Assembly (NCBI GenBank): GCA_030268105.1
Contig: BSDZ01000080.1
Location: 4,279,501 to 4,343,500 of the forward strand
Origin: Volvox africanus
Taxonomy: Eukaryota; Chlorophyta; Chlorophyceae; Chlamydomonadales; Volvocaceae
Direction: 5' to 3'
DNA length: 64,000 nt
The translations under genes and the position numbers were made by a program. Numbering within the stretch: position 1 is the stretch's first letter; each line of letters starts with the position of its first letter. Positions 1-13,036 of the stretch are shown one piece after another. The notes beneath the pieces were generated by a model, which saw only the letters and a program-made list of their open reading frames with translations, searched no databases and had not been told where the DNA came from.

Positions 1-568
1 GCGGCCGGAGGAGTGCACATAGCCCGCTCGCAGCTTTTTGACAAGCATTTCGCGACATTTCAGTCCTTCCGCCGAGTGGACGACAGAAGGCGTTCTGAAA
101 GCTTGAATATTGTGAGTATCAAGCTTACAGCGCTTCCAGCTTAATAAAGCTGTAGCGGTTAACAGTTCTTCAATGCCTTGATTGGCAAAGGGAAAGCAAC
201 TGTCCCGGTACCTTCTTACGTGGATCCAAGTCAGGGGGGTAGACTCTGTTCCAACAGCGCCTGGAAAACGACGTTACAATAAGATACGCATATGCGCAAT
301 TGTATAGTAGCTCTTGGCTTTCAGCTTAGGGTTTGAGCCTTGTACCGTTGCAGGATAACGCATGCCCGCCAACGATAATCGTTTCATCGATAACATGAAC
401 GTTGACGGTTAATGCCGTTCCAGGTTGCACTTGTATGATCCTTCTACATACTGTTTCAGTGTATTGACGCAAGCACATCGTACCTACCTATTTACCTCCC
501 GTCGTCGACCTGGTTGGCGAGAGCCTCGTCATAGTCGACGGTCATCCTTTACATCGGCGCTGTTAGTC
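1..568. other. Left-edge stretch without a recognised gene
   Basis: No reading frame here resembles a known protein. The part next to 569 is presumably the promoter and 5' leader of the SDR gene. The first few hundred bases could be the 3' end of a gene lying outside the window, but nothing in the sequence shows it. Confidence 0.4.
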
Positions 569-3500
569 ATGCGTTCAATGACCGCTTCAGGACGGATTTG
601 CGCACCAGCGCGAAAGTTCCCGCTCGTGCGACCAAGCCGCGCGCTAGGTGTGGCGCCGAGGGCCTCTCAGGGCCGCGCGCTGGTCAGTGACCTGATCTCT
701 ATGATGTATCCGCCAAGCGCTTACGTGTGACTCCATTTTGGAGTTATGCCGGCTTTCCTGTGGAACTCGATGGCATTTGCATCTATGCCACAGGAACCCG
801 GCGATCTAGTGCTCGTAGCTGGCGCTACTGGTGGAGTGGGGCAGCTGGTGACGGCTAAACTTTTGGAGGTTTGTATTCAGCTTCCCCCTACTGTGGCGGC
901 AGTTGCGCGTTGCCGGGACCCCCACCCTGCTCTGTGACAACGGTGGCCGGGAACCGGCGACAGCCGCGCGACAGTCATCTATGTCAGAGTGGCACTGGCC
1001 CGTGATCTCCCATAATGCGTGGCTCGGGTGTTTGTTCAGCTGTTGCCGACTTTGTCCAGTCTCAATTATCCGGGGGAGCGGAAAACCAGGGACCCGCGCC
1101 CTACGTCACGAGCATTGCACGCGCTGTCAAACGCGCAAGCAAGGAAAATGTTCACTGCATGTGGCCATCAGCTCTCCATCGTTCCACTGCTTGCTCGGCC
1201 CCGTCGCCTCCTGGGTTGGTCATTTCGTGTTCCAGCTAATTGTATTGCTGCATCGTAACATAGGCCTCGGCTGTCTCCCCCACCCCTTGTGACAACCCTC
1301 TCCTCTTGTTCTTTTGGACGTGTTCGCTTCAGAGAGGCTTCAGTGTGCGGGCGCTGGATCGGGCTCGCACCAACCGCAGCCGGGCGGCCCAGTTGTTTCC
1401 GGGCGCCGCTGTGGAGGTGGGCGCGAGCGCAGGACTGAGCAGCACAGGGCAGGGCGGGACCCGGCAGGGCGGGGCAATGGAGCGTTTATCTTCACTGCAC
1501 AAATGCAGGCGGTACTGCGCCTGTTAGGGTTGGGGGCCTAGGTGCTTGGGATCCGCGGTGGCTCACCTGCTGGGGCTGGTCTTGTTGCGTGCATACGCGG
1601 CTGGAGCTGCGCTGCGGGGCCCTCTCCTCTCGAGATCGTGTCCCTGGCCTTTCCGACCAAGCAGCGCACGTTGAAGGGATTCCCTAGGGAAATCCGGCCC
1701 ACAGCGGATCCAAGAAGATGGTCGGCCTCACCCATTATAAGCGGCAGAAATCCAACATGAGGGGTATACCTTGGTGCAGAATGGGGTGCGTTGTTGCGCT
1801 TCTCGCTCCGAGTTAGCATCGTGATAAGGCCCCGCTGTCCGCATGGCCCATTCTTGGTTTCCCTGTTTGACCGCGCCCCATGTGGGGACATGCAGGTGTT
1901 CCCCGCGGACTTGCGAGATCGGTCCACGATGTTGGGTCTGACGGATGGCGTGGCGGCGGTGTGTTGCTGCACCGGGACAACTGCTTTCCCATCCTCCAGG
2001 TGGGCACATCCAGATGTCGTCGGGCTGAAGTGCGGCCAATGGCCAATTGACGGAAGTGAGGTGGACAGAGACAAGCTTCTTTTTGAGAGGACACTCAATC
2101 AGACTCGATTATAGTAACTCACAAGGAGGACGTTTTGAGAGTAATGAATCCTTTTGATGCTCTCTTCATTTAGGAAGTAAGGTATGCGCCGTACTTCTGG
2201 CTCGCCATTGCGCTATTGATGTACCCCTCTGTTGTGTCGGTTTTTATTTGTTACTCTTCCCCGCTCCCGTCCCACCCTGCTGGCCCGAAGCATACTGGGT
2301 GCTGTGCCAGTGTGTTTTGGATTCCGTTACTGCACCACCACTGGTCCCCCCTCACAGCGCATTCACCCGGGGTCCGGGCGCCCGGGCGCAGGTGGGAGGG
2401 GGAAAACGGTCCGCGCAATACAGACTGGGTCGGCACCAGTAATCTCATCGACTCCACTTCCTCCACCATCAAGCGCTTCGTGCTGGTCACCTCGGTGGGC
2501 GTCGAGCGCTTCACGGAGTTCCCCTTCAGTATCCTGAACCTGTTCGGTGGGTGGCTGGGTGGCTGGGTGCCGCTGCACAGCACGAAGGGCCGGGACCAGC
2601 CCTCCTGCTTCTCCGGCGAAAACTCCAACTCAGTACACAATGGACACAGTGGCGCGGAGGGGTTGTAACCGGACTGTCATTAAGAGCACTGCCGTACTGT
2701 GCAGTGAGGTTGGGGCTGGTACTAAGCTTGTGTAGTCATGATTGCTTAGGGAGCCTGGTTGGTTGCCTTGGACCTTTGCGAGGCTTGGCACGCATGGGAC
2801 GCAATAAAGCACGGGAGGAAGCTTATTGCATCCGATGAAGTGCAGTGAAATGCAATACCCGGAGGGTTCCATCACATCAGCATTTGAAACAAAATATCAC
2901 ATCAGCACCCGACACATCAGTACTAAATACTATAAGTGCAGGGAGGAGACTAACGCTAAGAACTGGGGGCCCTGCAACAAATTTGCAACGCAGGTGTGCT
3001 CAAGTACAAGCGAGATTCGGAGCTGCACCTCCAGTCGTCAGGGCTGTCGTACACGATTATCCGGCCGGGTCGCCTTACGGACGGGCCGTACACCTCCTTC
3101 GATCTCAACACTCTGCTGCAGGCCACCGCGGGTGCTCGGCAGGATGTGCAGCTGTCAGCGCGGGACGACCAGCGCGGGGAGGCCTCGCGTATCGCCGTGG
3201 CGGGTGGGTGCGTGAGCAGAATGGACGTTAGGGAGTCCGGACGGCAAGGGGTGGAGCGTTACGTCGCGTGTACAGGCGCTGCTTTTATCGCTTGCTTGCA
3301 ACGGGGCATTCGCCCCTCGAGTCAGCATCACCCTCCTGAGTGATGTCCGATCTTGCAATGCACTTCCCTGGGATTTCTTGGTGACGGCTTCCTGTTGCTT
3401 TTCGCCGGGTTCCATCGGGTTTCATCCGAATTTTCGCAGAGGCCGTCGTGCAGTCCCTGCTGCTGCCGTCCACCTGCAACCGCTATTACAGCATCTGCAG

Positions 3501-3585
3501 CACCGTGGGCGAGGGACCGGGCAAAGATACAGCCAAGTGGGAGACGCTGTTCTCCTCTTGCGATGCAACAGAGGCGTCCACATAG
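569..3585 (+). CDS. Chloroplast NAD(P)-binding short-chain dehydrogenase (atypical SDR, AT4G31530-like)
   Basis: Seven exons: 569-682, 794-868, 1333-1416, 1896-1999, 2392-2546, 2994-3203, 3440-3585, giving 295 residues and a TAG stop. Residues 1-38 are rich in Arg, Ala and Ser with no acidic residue, as in a chloroplast transit peptide. The Rossmann nucleotide-binding motif GATGGVG is at residues 48-54. Downstream blocks TGTTAFPSSRW, FVLVTSVGV, LNLFGVLKYK and IIRPGRLTDGPYTS run in the same order as in plant proteins of the AT4G31530/AT1G72640 type, and the length is similar. That family is an extended/atypical SDR group related to NmrA and TIC62; its substrate is not known to me. The protein should bind NAD(P)H in the plastid. 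The start was chosen as the first ATG that yields the transit-like leader; an upstream in-frame extension is open but unlikely. The family is clear; the exact first exon is less so. Confidence 0.85.
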
Positions 3586-6192
3586 AGTCCGTAGAGGCGT
3601 GAGTAGGTGGTGGGTAGACGCGGCCTGGGCGAGTTGATGGTAGCGTTGGGACGTCCTAATTCAAGGTGAAAGGCTGGCGGTCCTATGGTTTCGCGCTGTA
3701 GTCCAGGGTTTCGACGGCATGCGTGCGGAGGGCTCCGGAAGCTGTGCTCGGGTAGCAAGGATCGCCTGTGGCGCCTAGGGTATGGAGCCAACTCTGGTTT
3801 GAGTTGCGAGCCAGACGTCTGTATACATGGGGGGTTCCTGCCGTATTGCGTGCACGCGGATTGGATTTGACGTAGGACGTTGATTCATAACGTTAGCGGG
3901 CTAATGCCACAATCGTGACGCGACGTCGCGACCTGGCAGCGGGCGTCATTCTTTAAGGGTGAATGGAGTTGGAGCGCGTTTAAAGACCGCGCCATAATTG
4001 TTGCCACTTCCGAAAACGAATTCTTATTATGAGCGACACTCTGATTGGAATCGATCAAGTTCATATAAGGATCCTTATGAGTGGAAGTGTCCTGACAAAA
4101 AATGTCATGGTTGTGGGATTCTTCGGTCGGTCGTAGTTGCCAAGCCAATCAGCGGGGCGGCATGGAGATAGTTTCTAGAGCCAGACCGTAGCATCTCTGG
4201 CTGATCTAGTGGAAGTATAATGTACTGAGGACAAGAAATTCTTCGACTGCTTTGACTGCATCTCTTGCTATGAAAGACCGTGTGGCGAGGCTTGCCGGGG
4301 CTTGCACAGCTCTCGTGCATCCGGGGAGGGCTTCTTTGTGGCGACTTTGGCAAGCAGCCCCTGCATTTGCACCTGGTAACTGAATGGGAAAAGGAAAAGG
4401 CAGCTACACTGCTGCACAAAAAGCCCATCCACCGAAGACAAACTGGCCACCAAGTACGATTTGTCCTTTCGTGTCGTGACACGTGCGCCAGGCTCCACCC
4501 TCAGTTGAAGAATTTGGGTGTTAGACTTATGAGGGCGACTTGCCCTGAAAGGACAAGCATCGAGGACCCTGACCAAGCCGATCCACAGCGCAAGGGGGAA
4601 ACTTGGTTTAGTACCACATGAGCCTCAAGTCTGGCTACCCAAAGAAACAGAGCCTCAGCGAATCGAAGAATGTTGTTGATGGATACGACAAGTAACTCAC
4701 GGAAGACATATTGATCCTCTTGTAGCATCCTAGGGATTGCGACCAAATTCCCCAACAACGATGCTGCTATATGCCTACACGGTTTTTCCAGTTGGCATAC
4801 ATCGCTTGGCATCAGAGGGCATCAGCCGCCTGGCACCCGGGGGATTATGTCGTTATGTCGTTCCCTGTCGTTCTTGAATCCTGATCCCTTTCCTGTTTCC
4901 CTTCCTCGACTTTTCTCCATGAATTCAAAATTTTGAATTGGGTCCTTTCGTGGCATGGGATGACGGTGCTGGTGTTGTGGTGTTTTATTACACGAAAAGC
5001 CATGCAATATTTCGGGTCGTTTGTCCACATGTGATCTGATCTATGTCCAAAACATTTCCTTGCCTCTCATCTGGACACACTGCGGGTGCATAACACAGAA
5101 TGAAAGTTTAACCATGTTCAAAGTGTCATTCATATCAGCGCGATGTGGTGCGATGCATAGAGGCATGCTTCGTATCGTTCATGCCATGTGTTATTCGGAA
5201 TACTTGAAATAAATGATCTAGCATAGCATTCATATATATTTCTCGCGGTATTGTTCTTAGGCACGTCACCTCGCGCCTTTCGCATTTCGGAGCTAAGTTT
5301 CAAGTCTGGTCACTGCTTTTGCTCGCTTGATCTCGAAATATTTTACATTGCATATCACGATAATTAATTATTGTTCCTAGGTAATCCGACTAAGCCATGT
5401 CCAGGACCAGTTGCCAGGCGCCATGAGCTACAGAGAGCAGGACACATACAAGGAAAATAATGTTAGGTTAATTTTAAAACAAAAATCTTGAGATTTAAGG
5501 CTGGCAAAAGTTTCCCATTATGATGCCACTAACAACACGTATGCCAATAACCTGGTCAGGAGGCAGTGCACAACAGGGCACCTATTCTTGCGCACATGAT
5601 CACATCAGAACTCGATTCAAGATATGAAACATGTTTTAGTTACTAAATTAAAAGCCTGTCGCGTTACATTTCGTTTGGAGCAACAGTTTGGATTGGGCCG
5701 AAACGCACTAGCTGAATAAGCTAAGGCAGGTTATAGCTCAGCCGAATGGGCGCCAACCATACATACGGGCCATAGTGTTGAATATTACAAGCTAACAACT
5801 ATTATGTTGTGGAATAAAAACCTATCAACATGGCAGACTGAGTCGCAGTCTGGTATGAATGTACCGACATGTACCAAACGTGGGCACTAACGGTTGATAT
5901 ATGTAAGTGAAGAAAACAATTAAAAGTTAAAATAAATATAAATGTTATGTTGTTCAAGGAACCATTCGGTTTAGCGCTGCACAGCAAGATGTTGGCCGTT
6001 CCTGGCCTTAGTCAGCTATAGTAGGGATCAGTGTCTTCCGGTACAGCGAACTGGTACCAGGCAAAGCAGGTATTAAAAGGGCGATTACATCAGGCAGGAT
6101 TGCGTCACAGTAAAGGCCCTAATTATTTTCCGTTGAGCATAGCGTTCACAGCTGTAATCATGGCCCTGACCATCCTGAGTAACGGTGTGCGG
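3586..6192. other. Intergenic, no recognised gene
   Basis: It holds the 3' flank of the SDR gene and the promoter side of petJ. The short frames on both strands show no recognisable family and no exon chain. The right half (about 5200-5990) is visibly AT-rich. One perfect 18-bp palindrome lies at 4922-4939. Confidence 0.5.
4922..4939. repeat. Perfect 18-bp palindrome
   Basis: The sequence AATTCAAAATTTTGAATT is its own reverse complement with no loop. It lies in an AT-rich intergenic stretch. It may be chance; no function can be assigned. Confidence 0.6.
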
Positions 6193-7436
6193 ATGGCAAG
6201 TGCAATCGCACCCGCTGCGAAGCCTATGCGAGGAAATTCATACTTAATCGTAAGTCAGCGCCAAGTGCGCACAGTTACCGCTGCAGCAGCTACAGCGCCC
6301 AGCGACTCCGATTTTGCTGCTTGGCGCGTTCCTGCGGCAGCTCTCCTATCTGCCGCAATGGTTGTCCTGGCCGCGGCTCCGGACTCCCAGGCTACTGACT
6401 TGGCTCTTGGGGCCCAAGTTTTTAATGGAAACTGTGGTAAGACGTTGGTTTTGTTGACTGGACTATTCAGCGTGCAACGGTAACAATGAAGTACGGATAA
6501 CAAAGCACATGTGGATGGATATGCATACCAACGAAGTGTATGCCATCTAGAAGATCCAAGGACATGAATCTCGCGATTATGAGATTGCAATAACAGGAGT
6601 AACAGTTTCATTGGGCGACATTGTATTGTCGCAGGGCGCTTCTCCGATGAGATCGCACCTATCATCCATGTTAATTATATCACGGCCGCCATGACCTCCC
6701 GACGAATAACTGGACTGATCCGTGACAAAATTTTTCAGTGAGAATCATCCATACTGGAGTGGATCCTGGAAGGGTCCTTTGATTCATCTCGCTCCTCTGC
6801 CTGGACAACGCCACTCCCCTGGCGCCACTCGTGCCCATTGCTTTACTGCGATGCAGCTGCCTGCCACCAGGGTGGCCGTAACTCCGTCATCACAGAGAAG
6901 ACCTTGGAAAAGGCCGCGCTGGAGCAGTATTTGGACGGCGGCTTCAATATTGAGGCCATCATCTATCAGGTGCGGCCGAATGACATCATCAATTGGCTGG
7001 CGAACCAGCTCCTTGCACTGGTTCAGGCCGCTGCCTGCCTATGCAGGGTGGTCGGGTCCCGAGGGACTGCTAGCTAGTAGTGCGTAACGGCGCATGCACA
7101 AGTGTCACGACACAATATCCGTCCATCCACCAAGTGCTTTTGTTGCCAATTAGTACGGCCTTTCCTGACCTAAGGACCCTTCCTGCAGCCTTGCTCCACG
7201 ACAGACGCAATTTAAATGGAGCAATGTATAATTTGATGCTAGCTTTTCGCTGTCCAGCAGCTAATGTTCGTTCTCTTTGTATGTTTAACCGTCCACTCTC
7301 CGGGGAGTGCCTTGCATAGGTGGAGAATGGCAAGGGGGCCATGCCCGCGTGGGCGGACCGTCTGTCTGAGGAAGAGATCCAGTCTGTGGCCGAGTACGTG
7401 TACAAGCAGGCCGCTGAAGGCCTCTGGAAGAATTAA
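6193..7436 (+). CDS. petJ: Cytochrome c6 precursor (plastid lumen electron carrier)
   Basis: Three exons: 6193-6436, 6857-6969, 7320-7436; 157 residues, TAA stop. Cytochrome c6 carries electrons from the cytochrome b6f complex to photosystem I in the thylakoid lumen, replacing plastocyanin, in algae typically under copper shortage. The haem-attachment motif CAACH (residues 81-85) is created exactly across the first splice junction. The sixth haem ligand is Met127 in GAMPAW. The leader is bipartite: a Ser/Ala/Arg-rich plastid part, then a hydrophobic Ala-rich stretch ending SQA, so the mature protein should start near Thr68 and be about 90 residues long, normal for the family. The start is the ATG at 6193; an upstream in-frame ATG at 6031 would only lengthen the leader. 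I looked for no copper-response element by motif and claim none. Confidence 0.95.
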
Positions 7437-8905
7437 GCGGTGCGGAGAAGTTGAGTAGTGGTGGGTGAAACCGTATCCGTAGGAACGTGTGGCTGAATGT
7501 GTGCAAATTGAGAGCAAGGACAAATGAATACTGACAGCTCTGCGAAGCACGTGAAACAGATCTCTTGACGTACGTGAAGGCAGACGGTTAGCGGTTCGCA
7601 TGAAGTTGTACAAGTTGGCGGTTCGACAGTTGTGCTTGGATGCATCGATCCGTGGAGAGCATGTTTGCCTCACTTCATCAATATTTTAGGTCGGCCGGCT
7701 TTATAATTGTTACATTCATTAAGGCATTCTTCCCTGGATTTCCTTAATAGGATGCCATGGAGCCGTGATGCGACTTGACGATGTAAAAAGTGATACCGGC
7801 AAGGATAGATGTAACTTGGGCCTGCACAGTTTCCAAAACGACGAGATGTTGGCCTTGTAGTTCATACGCTCATTGCAGTATCGTGGCCTGTTAGAGGGGC
7901 TGAACGAGTCTACATATTGGATCATGTATTACTGTCAACTTATCCCCAGACCACTCGACATATGAGGCCATCGGTCCAACTTCGCTCTTGGCGCGTAGTG
8001 TTAACGATAGTTACACCTACCGCCTCAAACGATTATTGCAACCCCCTGCCAAATCCGTCGATCCCTGCAGCTTTACTTGGTACATCCCGCCCCCTTTGTG
8101 CCTATGGCATGCTCGCCGTAACCCAAGAAGGTAAATTTAATAGGAAATCCGGCAATTGCCGCGCCCGCTTTTGTCGGCGCTTGCACGTGCCTTGCTTTTT
8201 ACCTTTGGGAAGGTTGAACGCGTGGCCTGACACAACGCAGCGGCAGTCCCCCCACGCAACCCCTCCCGTAATCCCCCAAAGCGGTCTCCGAGCACAATCC
8301 CGGTGGCCCTGGCATCGGCTGCCTGTCCACACCATGCCGTCCACTGAAGACGAGCAAATGCATCTGCTTTGCTTTGTTTGACGCCCTGATGGTCAGGGTT
8401 CTTGAAGTATGTTATCAAGAATCGGTGGTATACAGCGCCGGGCTTGGTAACCACCCACTCTATCCATCCCAAAAAGGTAGTATTGAGCGGTGACCTCTCG
8501 TTCAGTCCTTTCCCAGCTTAGCTACACTGCTACCATCCCTGAAAGCCATGTGCTCCCGATCGATGGTGAGCAGTCCTTTATCTAGGAACGCTTTCAGCCA
8601 CCGTCGTCACCTCTACATAAAGACCTGTACTAATCGTCCGAGATAGCTTGTTACTACGCGATAACTCTTTCAGCACAGGTGTCTTATGATGACCTGTCCA
8701 AAAGCATTACTCCGAGGTACTTCGTCGGTGATTACGGCCCATCACTGTGCCATAGGTCCACTGTAAAGAACTTCATCCCATTCGGAATCCTTATTAAGTC
8801 CTTAAAGGCGTAGTGCTACCTCAGATGCCACCATGCTCTGCCACGCAACTCATGCGGGCCGATGGCACGAGACAGGGCACGGACTCCCTGCCCGCCTACC
8901 CCGTC
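7437..8905. other. Convergent 3' region between petJ and EPSPS
   Basis: Both flanking genes end here, so it should hold two 3' untranslated regions. No frame on either strand resembles a known protein. Confidence 0.5.
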
Positions 8906-11900
8906 TCAATGCTTGGCCACCGACTCAAAAACCTTGAAGTAAGTGGGGAAGGTCTTGCGTGTACACCCTGGGTCCCGAATGATCACAGGCACACCAGCGG
9001 CCGACACCAGCGAGAATGCCATGGCCATGCGGTGGTCGTCGTACGTGTCGATAGCAACATTGGACTTAACGCCTGCCACGCCACCCGGAGGCGGTGTGAC
9101 GATACAGTAATCTCGGCCCTCTTCCACGGTGGCCCCCAGCTTGCGCAGCTCCGTGACGATGGCAACCATGCGCTCCGTCTCCTTGACGCGCCAATTATAC
9201 ACATTGCGGATGGCGGTAGGCCTAGTGACAGACGAAATTTAGGCGGGCAGGCAGGCAGGCACGGGATCAAAACGTGCTAGTCTGCTGGAATCACAGAAGG
9301 AAGGCCGTCAAAAACACCTCAGTGCGCAATGACGGGAGGACGTCAAGGGTGGCCTAAATGGCCGGGTCCATTCCAGTTTAGTGGGATGGGCCACCAGTCG
9401 ACAGCCCTTGGTTCACGTGCTTCTGTCTCCGATGCGCTTTCCACACCTGTCCGCGAACAGTGCCGCCACCGCCAGCGTCATGGCCGCATCCGGGATATCG
9501 TTGCAATCATGGTCGATGCCCGTAATTGGCTGGCCGAAGGCGCTAGGGCCAGTGATGGTGATTGCATAGGGAGACCACTCCACCTTAGCACCCAGGAGGC
9601 CCATCACCTGGTTAGGAATGGGAAGGTATGCGGTAATTACGGGACGGGTGCAGAAGGGGTCAGGAAGCACTCAGGCCACGTCACGCGTCAGCAGGGGTCA
9701 CGCGAGAATATATTCAAAGGATCAGGTGTGTTGTCAACAAAACAGGCCAGCCGTCATGCAATTTTCGAAGCATAATAATAGAGCTCTAGCGGAGAGCTTC
9801 CTAGCAATCGATGTTTTGTATCACTCCGCGTCTTTTGATCATCACGTTGATGCAGCCGTAAAGTGCCAACAAATTAATGCGGTCCGCCTGCCTGCCCCTA
9901 CTGGGCCGCTTGCGTACCTCAGCGAAGCGGACGTCTCCCTGCAGGCTGTCGGAGCCGCAGCCCTCAACCGTGATAGTGCCGCCTGTGATGGTGGCCCCTG
10001 CCAGAAAGTACGAGGCAGAGGAGGCGTCACCCTCCACGTAGGCCTCCCCAGGGGAAACGTAGCGCTGACCGGCAGGAATCTGAGGGAGGGTCAACATTGA
10101 TAATGAGCATGATGAAATCTAAACCACAGCAAATTCTGCACGACGAAATTCAGCTTATAACCTAGATAAACGGAGACGATCAGGTATCCCCAAGGCAACC
10201 ACCAGGCAAACGATGACTATCGGAGTGGCAGATCTCCACAGCTTCAGGTCCATAGCTCCATAAAAGAGCCCCACTCCCACCGCATGACGAAGAGCAGCGG
10301 CGGGACTTGAGGTCCGTGTTGCTTGCTGGAAATGTTCCCACCCCTACAACAGTTCCCGTCTCAGCGCACGCCATTGTGGTAAGATGGATTGATCGTGCTC
10401 TGTTGCTGGGCTCTACGAGCCGTGAGGAACAAAATAGCCTCTTCGCTGGTTCTCGATAACCCCTTCTCGCGCCCAGAGCTCCCACCCGCAGGTGTTGCAG
10501 CCCGTCGAGCCGCTCCACTACCACTCCGAAACGTTCCATGAGTTTGACGGTCATGTCCACATACGGCTGGCTGACCAGCTCATCCTTGATGATGATCTCG
10601 ATGGCATCACCGCCCGGACCCCCAAGCACAGCTAACGGGGCCGCCATGAGCAGCGCCGTCAGATATTGGCTCGACACTTTTCCAGACAGGTATACCTGCG
10701 CATGGGTACGGAATTTACACCGCATGAGTGGGATCGGAAAGAGCGCAAAGAAAGAGACAGGCATGTATGCGGATCTACGTGTAAACGTGTAAAGGACTTT
10801 CATATATAACGAATACTTGCCATCGTACGTCGGGAAGGTTTATCCAGCAAAAGGGACATGACATGTCAGCCCCGCGATGTTAACATCGTTCGGACGCAGA
10901 CCCACCCAACCGAGCCTCGTTCTCTCGTTTCATGGAGAGTCCAGTGTGTTAACGGTGAAATCAAAACGGCGAATGTACTTGTTCACAGACACGATCACAG
11001 CTTCATGTTAACCATAGATTCGTATGGAAATCCCTCAGCTTGACCACCTCCCACTAGCCAGGCTGTGCTTTTCAGTACCTCATTGACCAGTTTCCTGTCG
11101 TTATGCACTTCATCGTGCTCCTCGTCCTCGCATGTTTGTCTTACAGACCACAGCATGCGAACGCGAGAATACTCGCTTTGAAGTAGCCTTACTGTCACGG
11201 GGTTTCACCAACCCCATGGTCAGCAACCGTTCCACCCCTGATATCAAGTCTGTTCGCAGTATCTCAGGATGAGGAATCCTAAACCCTTTGTCCACACACA
11301 CGCTAATCCGCGCCCAGGCGCACCTTGCCAGTGGGTAGGCCATTCGAGTTAACCTCCACAGGGGGGCAGCCCGTCCCCAGGGTGCACCGAGCATCCACGC
11401 CAAGCTGCACCAGACCATCCACCAAGTCCTGAATGGGCCGTTCCCGCATGCGAGCTACACCGTCCAACACGAACCTGGCGATTGGAAAAAGGACAGAACA
11501 CAGAACGAACCAAATTTGGGGCTGTAGGGCAGCGACCGAGTGTGCCTCGGATAAGTGACGTGCGAACTGGGTCTGCCCTGCTGGCTCGTAAGGATGTGAG
11601 AGGGGGGGAGTGAGCTGAATGGATGTGCTGGACGAATGCCCGAGTACATGATAAATTAAACTAAGGTCAACAAAGCGGCCCTCTGGAGCGGTGTTTCGTA
11701 CCTACAACACCATCAACGCTAATTTTAAGTGGGGTCCTTACAGCTAGTCCTGACCCGTCCACGTACATGGGCTCCTCATAATGCCGTCACAAGAGTGGAC
11801 CAGACCAGAGTTAGCCTGGCTGAGATACTTGCAGTTGGATTCCTCAAACTAGCCCCACCGTACTCACTTGCCCCGGCCTGCTGCAACCACTGCTGCAGTG

Positions 11901-12766
11901 AGCGGCCGCATGGCAGTACCCGCATTCCCTAGGAACAGCTCCGCGCCCGAGGAGTTGAAGCGACCACCGCAGCCGTGCACCACCATCTCCCCGATCTCCC
12001 AGCGCTCTTCCAGTTGCACATTGAGCGCCTTCAATGCGCCTACCATATAGCGAATGTCATCGCTGTCCTGCAGGCTCCATAGAAACGGGTGAACGAATAC
12101 GTATGCGCAATGCATAATGGAATGCAGGATCAGGAACGAGCGATCTGATTGAGGGAGTGGCTGGCGTTCGATAACGGCTGTGGGTTGCGTGGTCCATCCT
12201 GTATGCAAGTGTGTCGATGGCGACGGGGGGCAAGCTAGAGACGACGCATCACTATGCGCGCGCGGACCAAAGACATTTTAATACGCCAAATCCTTCTCTT
12301 CTATCAACATGTTACGTATGGGCTTCACGACACTATCTTGCATAACCTTACTGGGGTACAGTTTGCTCACCAGCAAATTTTTCACCAAGGTGGTGCCCTC
12401 GGCAAGCGCTGCCAGTAGCAGGATGCGATTCGACAGGGATTTTGATCCTGGAAGCTTGACCCTCCCCTCGATTTTCTTCACTGGCTGCAGCGTCAACTCC
12501 TCAACTGCGGCCGCCGTCTGGACCAAGTTACTTACGACCATGCAAAGCTATGTAAATGTATATTATGCACCTTTTTCCTTGGTGGCAGCTGCGCAGGCGA
12601 ACGCTGAGCGACGGCTGGAATGCTTAGGAGCAGGTGCCCAGGCCGAAGCCGGCGCGACGCGTTGGCTAGGGATCGCCACGACAATGGGCCTGACAGGCAG
12701 CATGACAAATTCTTGGGTATTTACCACGCGTCTAAGGCGCAGGGAGCACTGCTGGCCTAGCAACAT
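8906..12766 (-). CDS. EPSPS: 5-enolpyruvylshikimate-3-phosphate synthase, plastid precursor
   Basis: Eight exons on the minus strand, 5' to 3': 12766-12571, 12504-12371, 12067-11868, 11474-11324, 10695-10486, 10079-9918, 9607-9447, 9221-8906; 509 residues, TGA stop. The enzyme joins shikimate-3-phosphate and phosphoenolpyruvate in the sixth step of the plastid shikimate pathway. Family blocks appear in order: [10 protein letters not shown] (residues 83-92), [64 protein letters not shown] and [10 protein letters not shown]. The PEP-site motif [10 protein letters not shown] matches the ordinary plant/enterobacterial class without the known tolerance substitutions. About 65 residues of Arg/Ala/Ser-rich leader precede the mature part. 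The first ATG in the open frame is at 12766; the ATG at 12703 has a better -3 purine and would give 488 residues, so the start is uncertain. Confidence 0.95.
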
Positions 12767-13036
12767 TTGATGTCTTGCACTATGAAGAAAGGATCCAGGT
12801 AGCAATTACCACAATTTAAGACCACAGATTGATAATTTCAGCGCACGTATTAAGGAATAAATCAATAGCATAGGACGCCCGGCCCATTTCCATCCTCCCT
12901 TTTAACGAGCATCGTACTTATCGTGCACGTTATGTCGTTTTGTCGGTTTCTTTAGTAAGGGATGCTTTTAATAATCTGTAAGTACGGTTAAGTATAATAG
13001 TGGTATAATAAGTGTTGATTACACTCACGTACAGCG
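12767..13036. promoter_or_regulatory. Divergent promoter region, EPSPS / bL17
   Basis: Only 270 bases separate the two inferred start codons, which point away from each other. Both promoters and both 5' leaders must therefore fit here. I see no motif that identifies a specific regulator. Confidence 0.45.

Noticed and set aside
1538..2098. 186-codon frame on the minus strand
   Set aside because: It runs across SDR introns and exon 4 in antisense, with no recognisable content.
4105..4812. Possible minus-strand gene from several frames of about 100 codons
   Set aside because: No in-frame exon chain with good splice sites and no family motif could be built.
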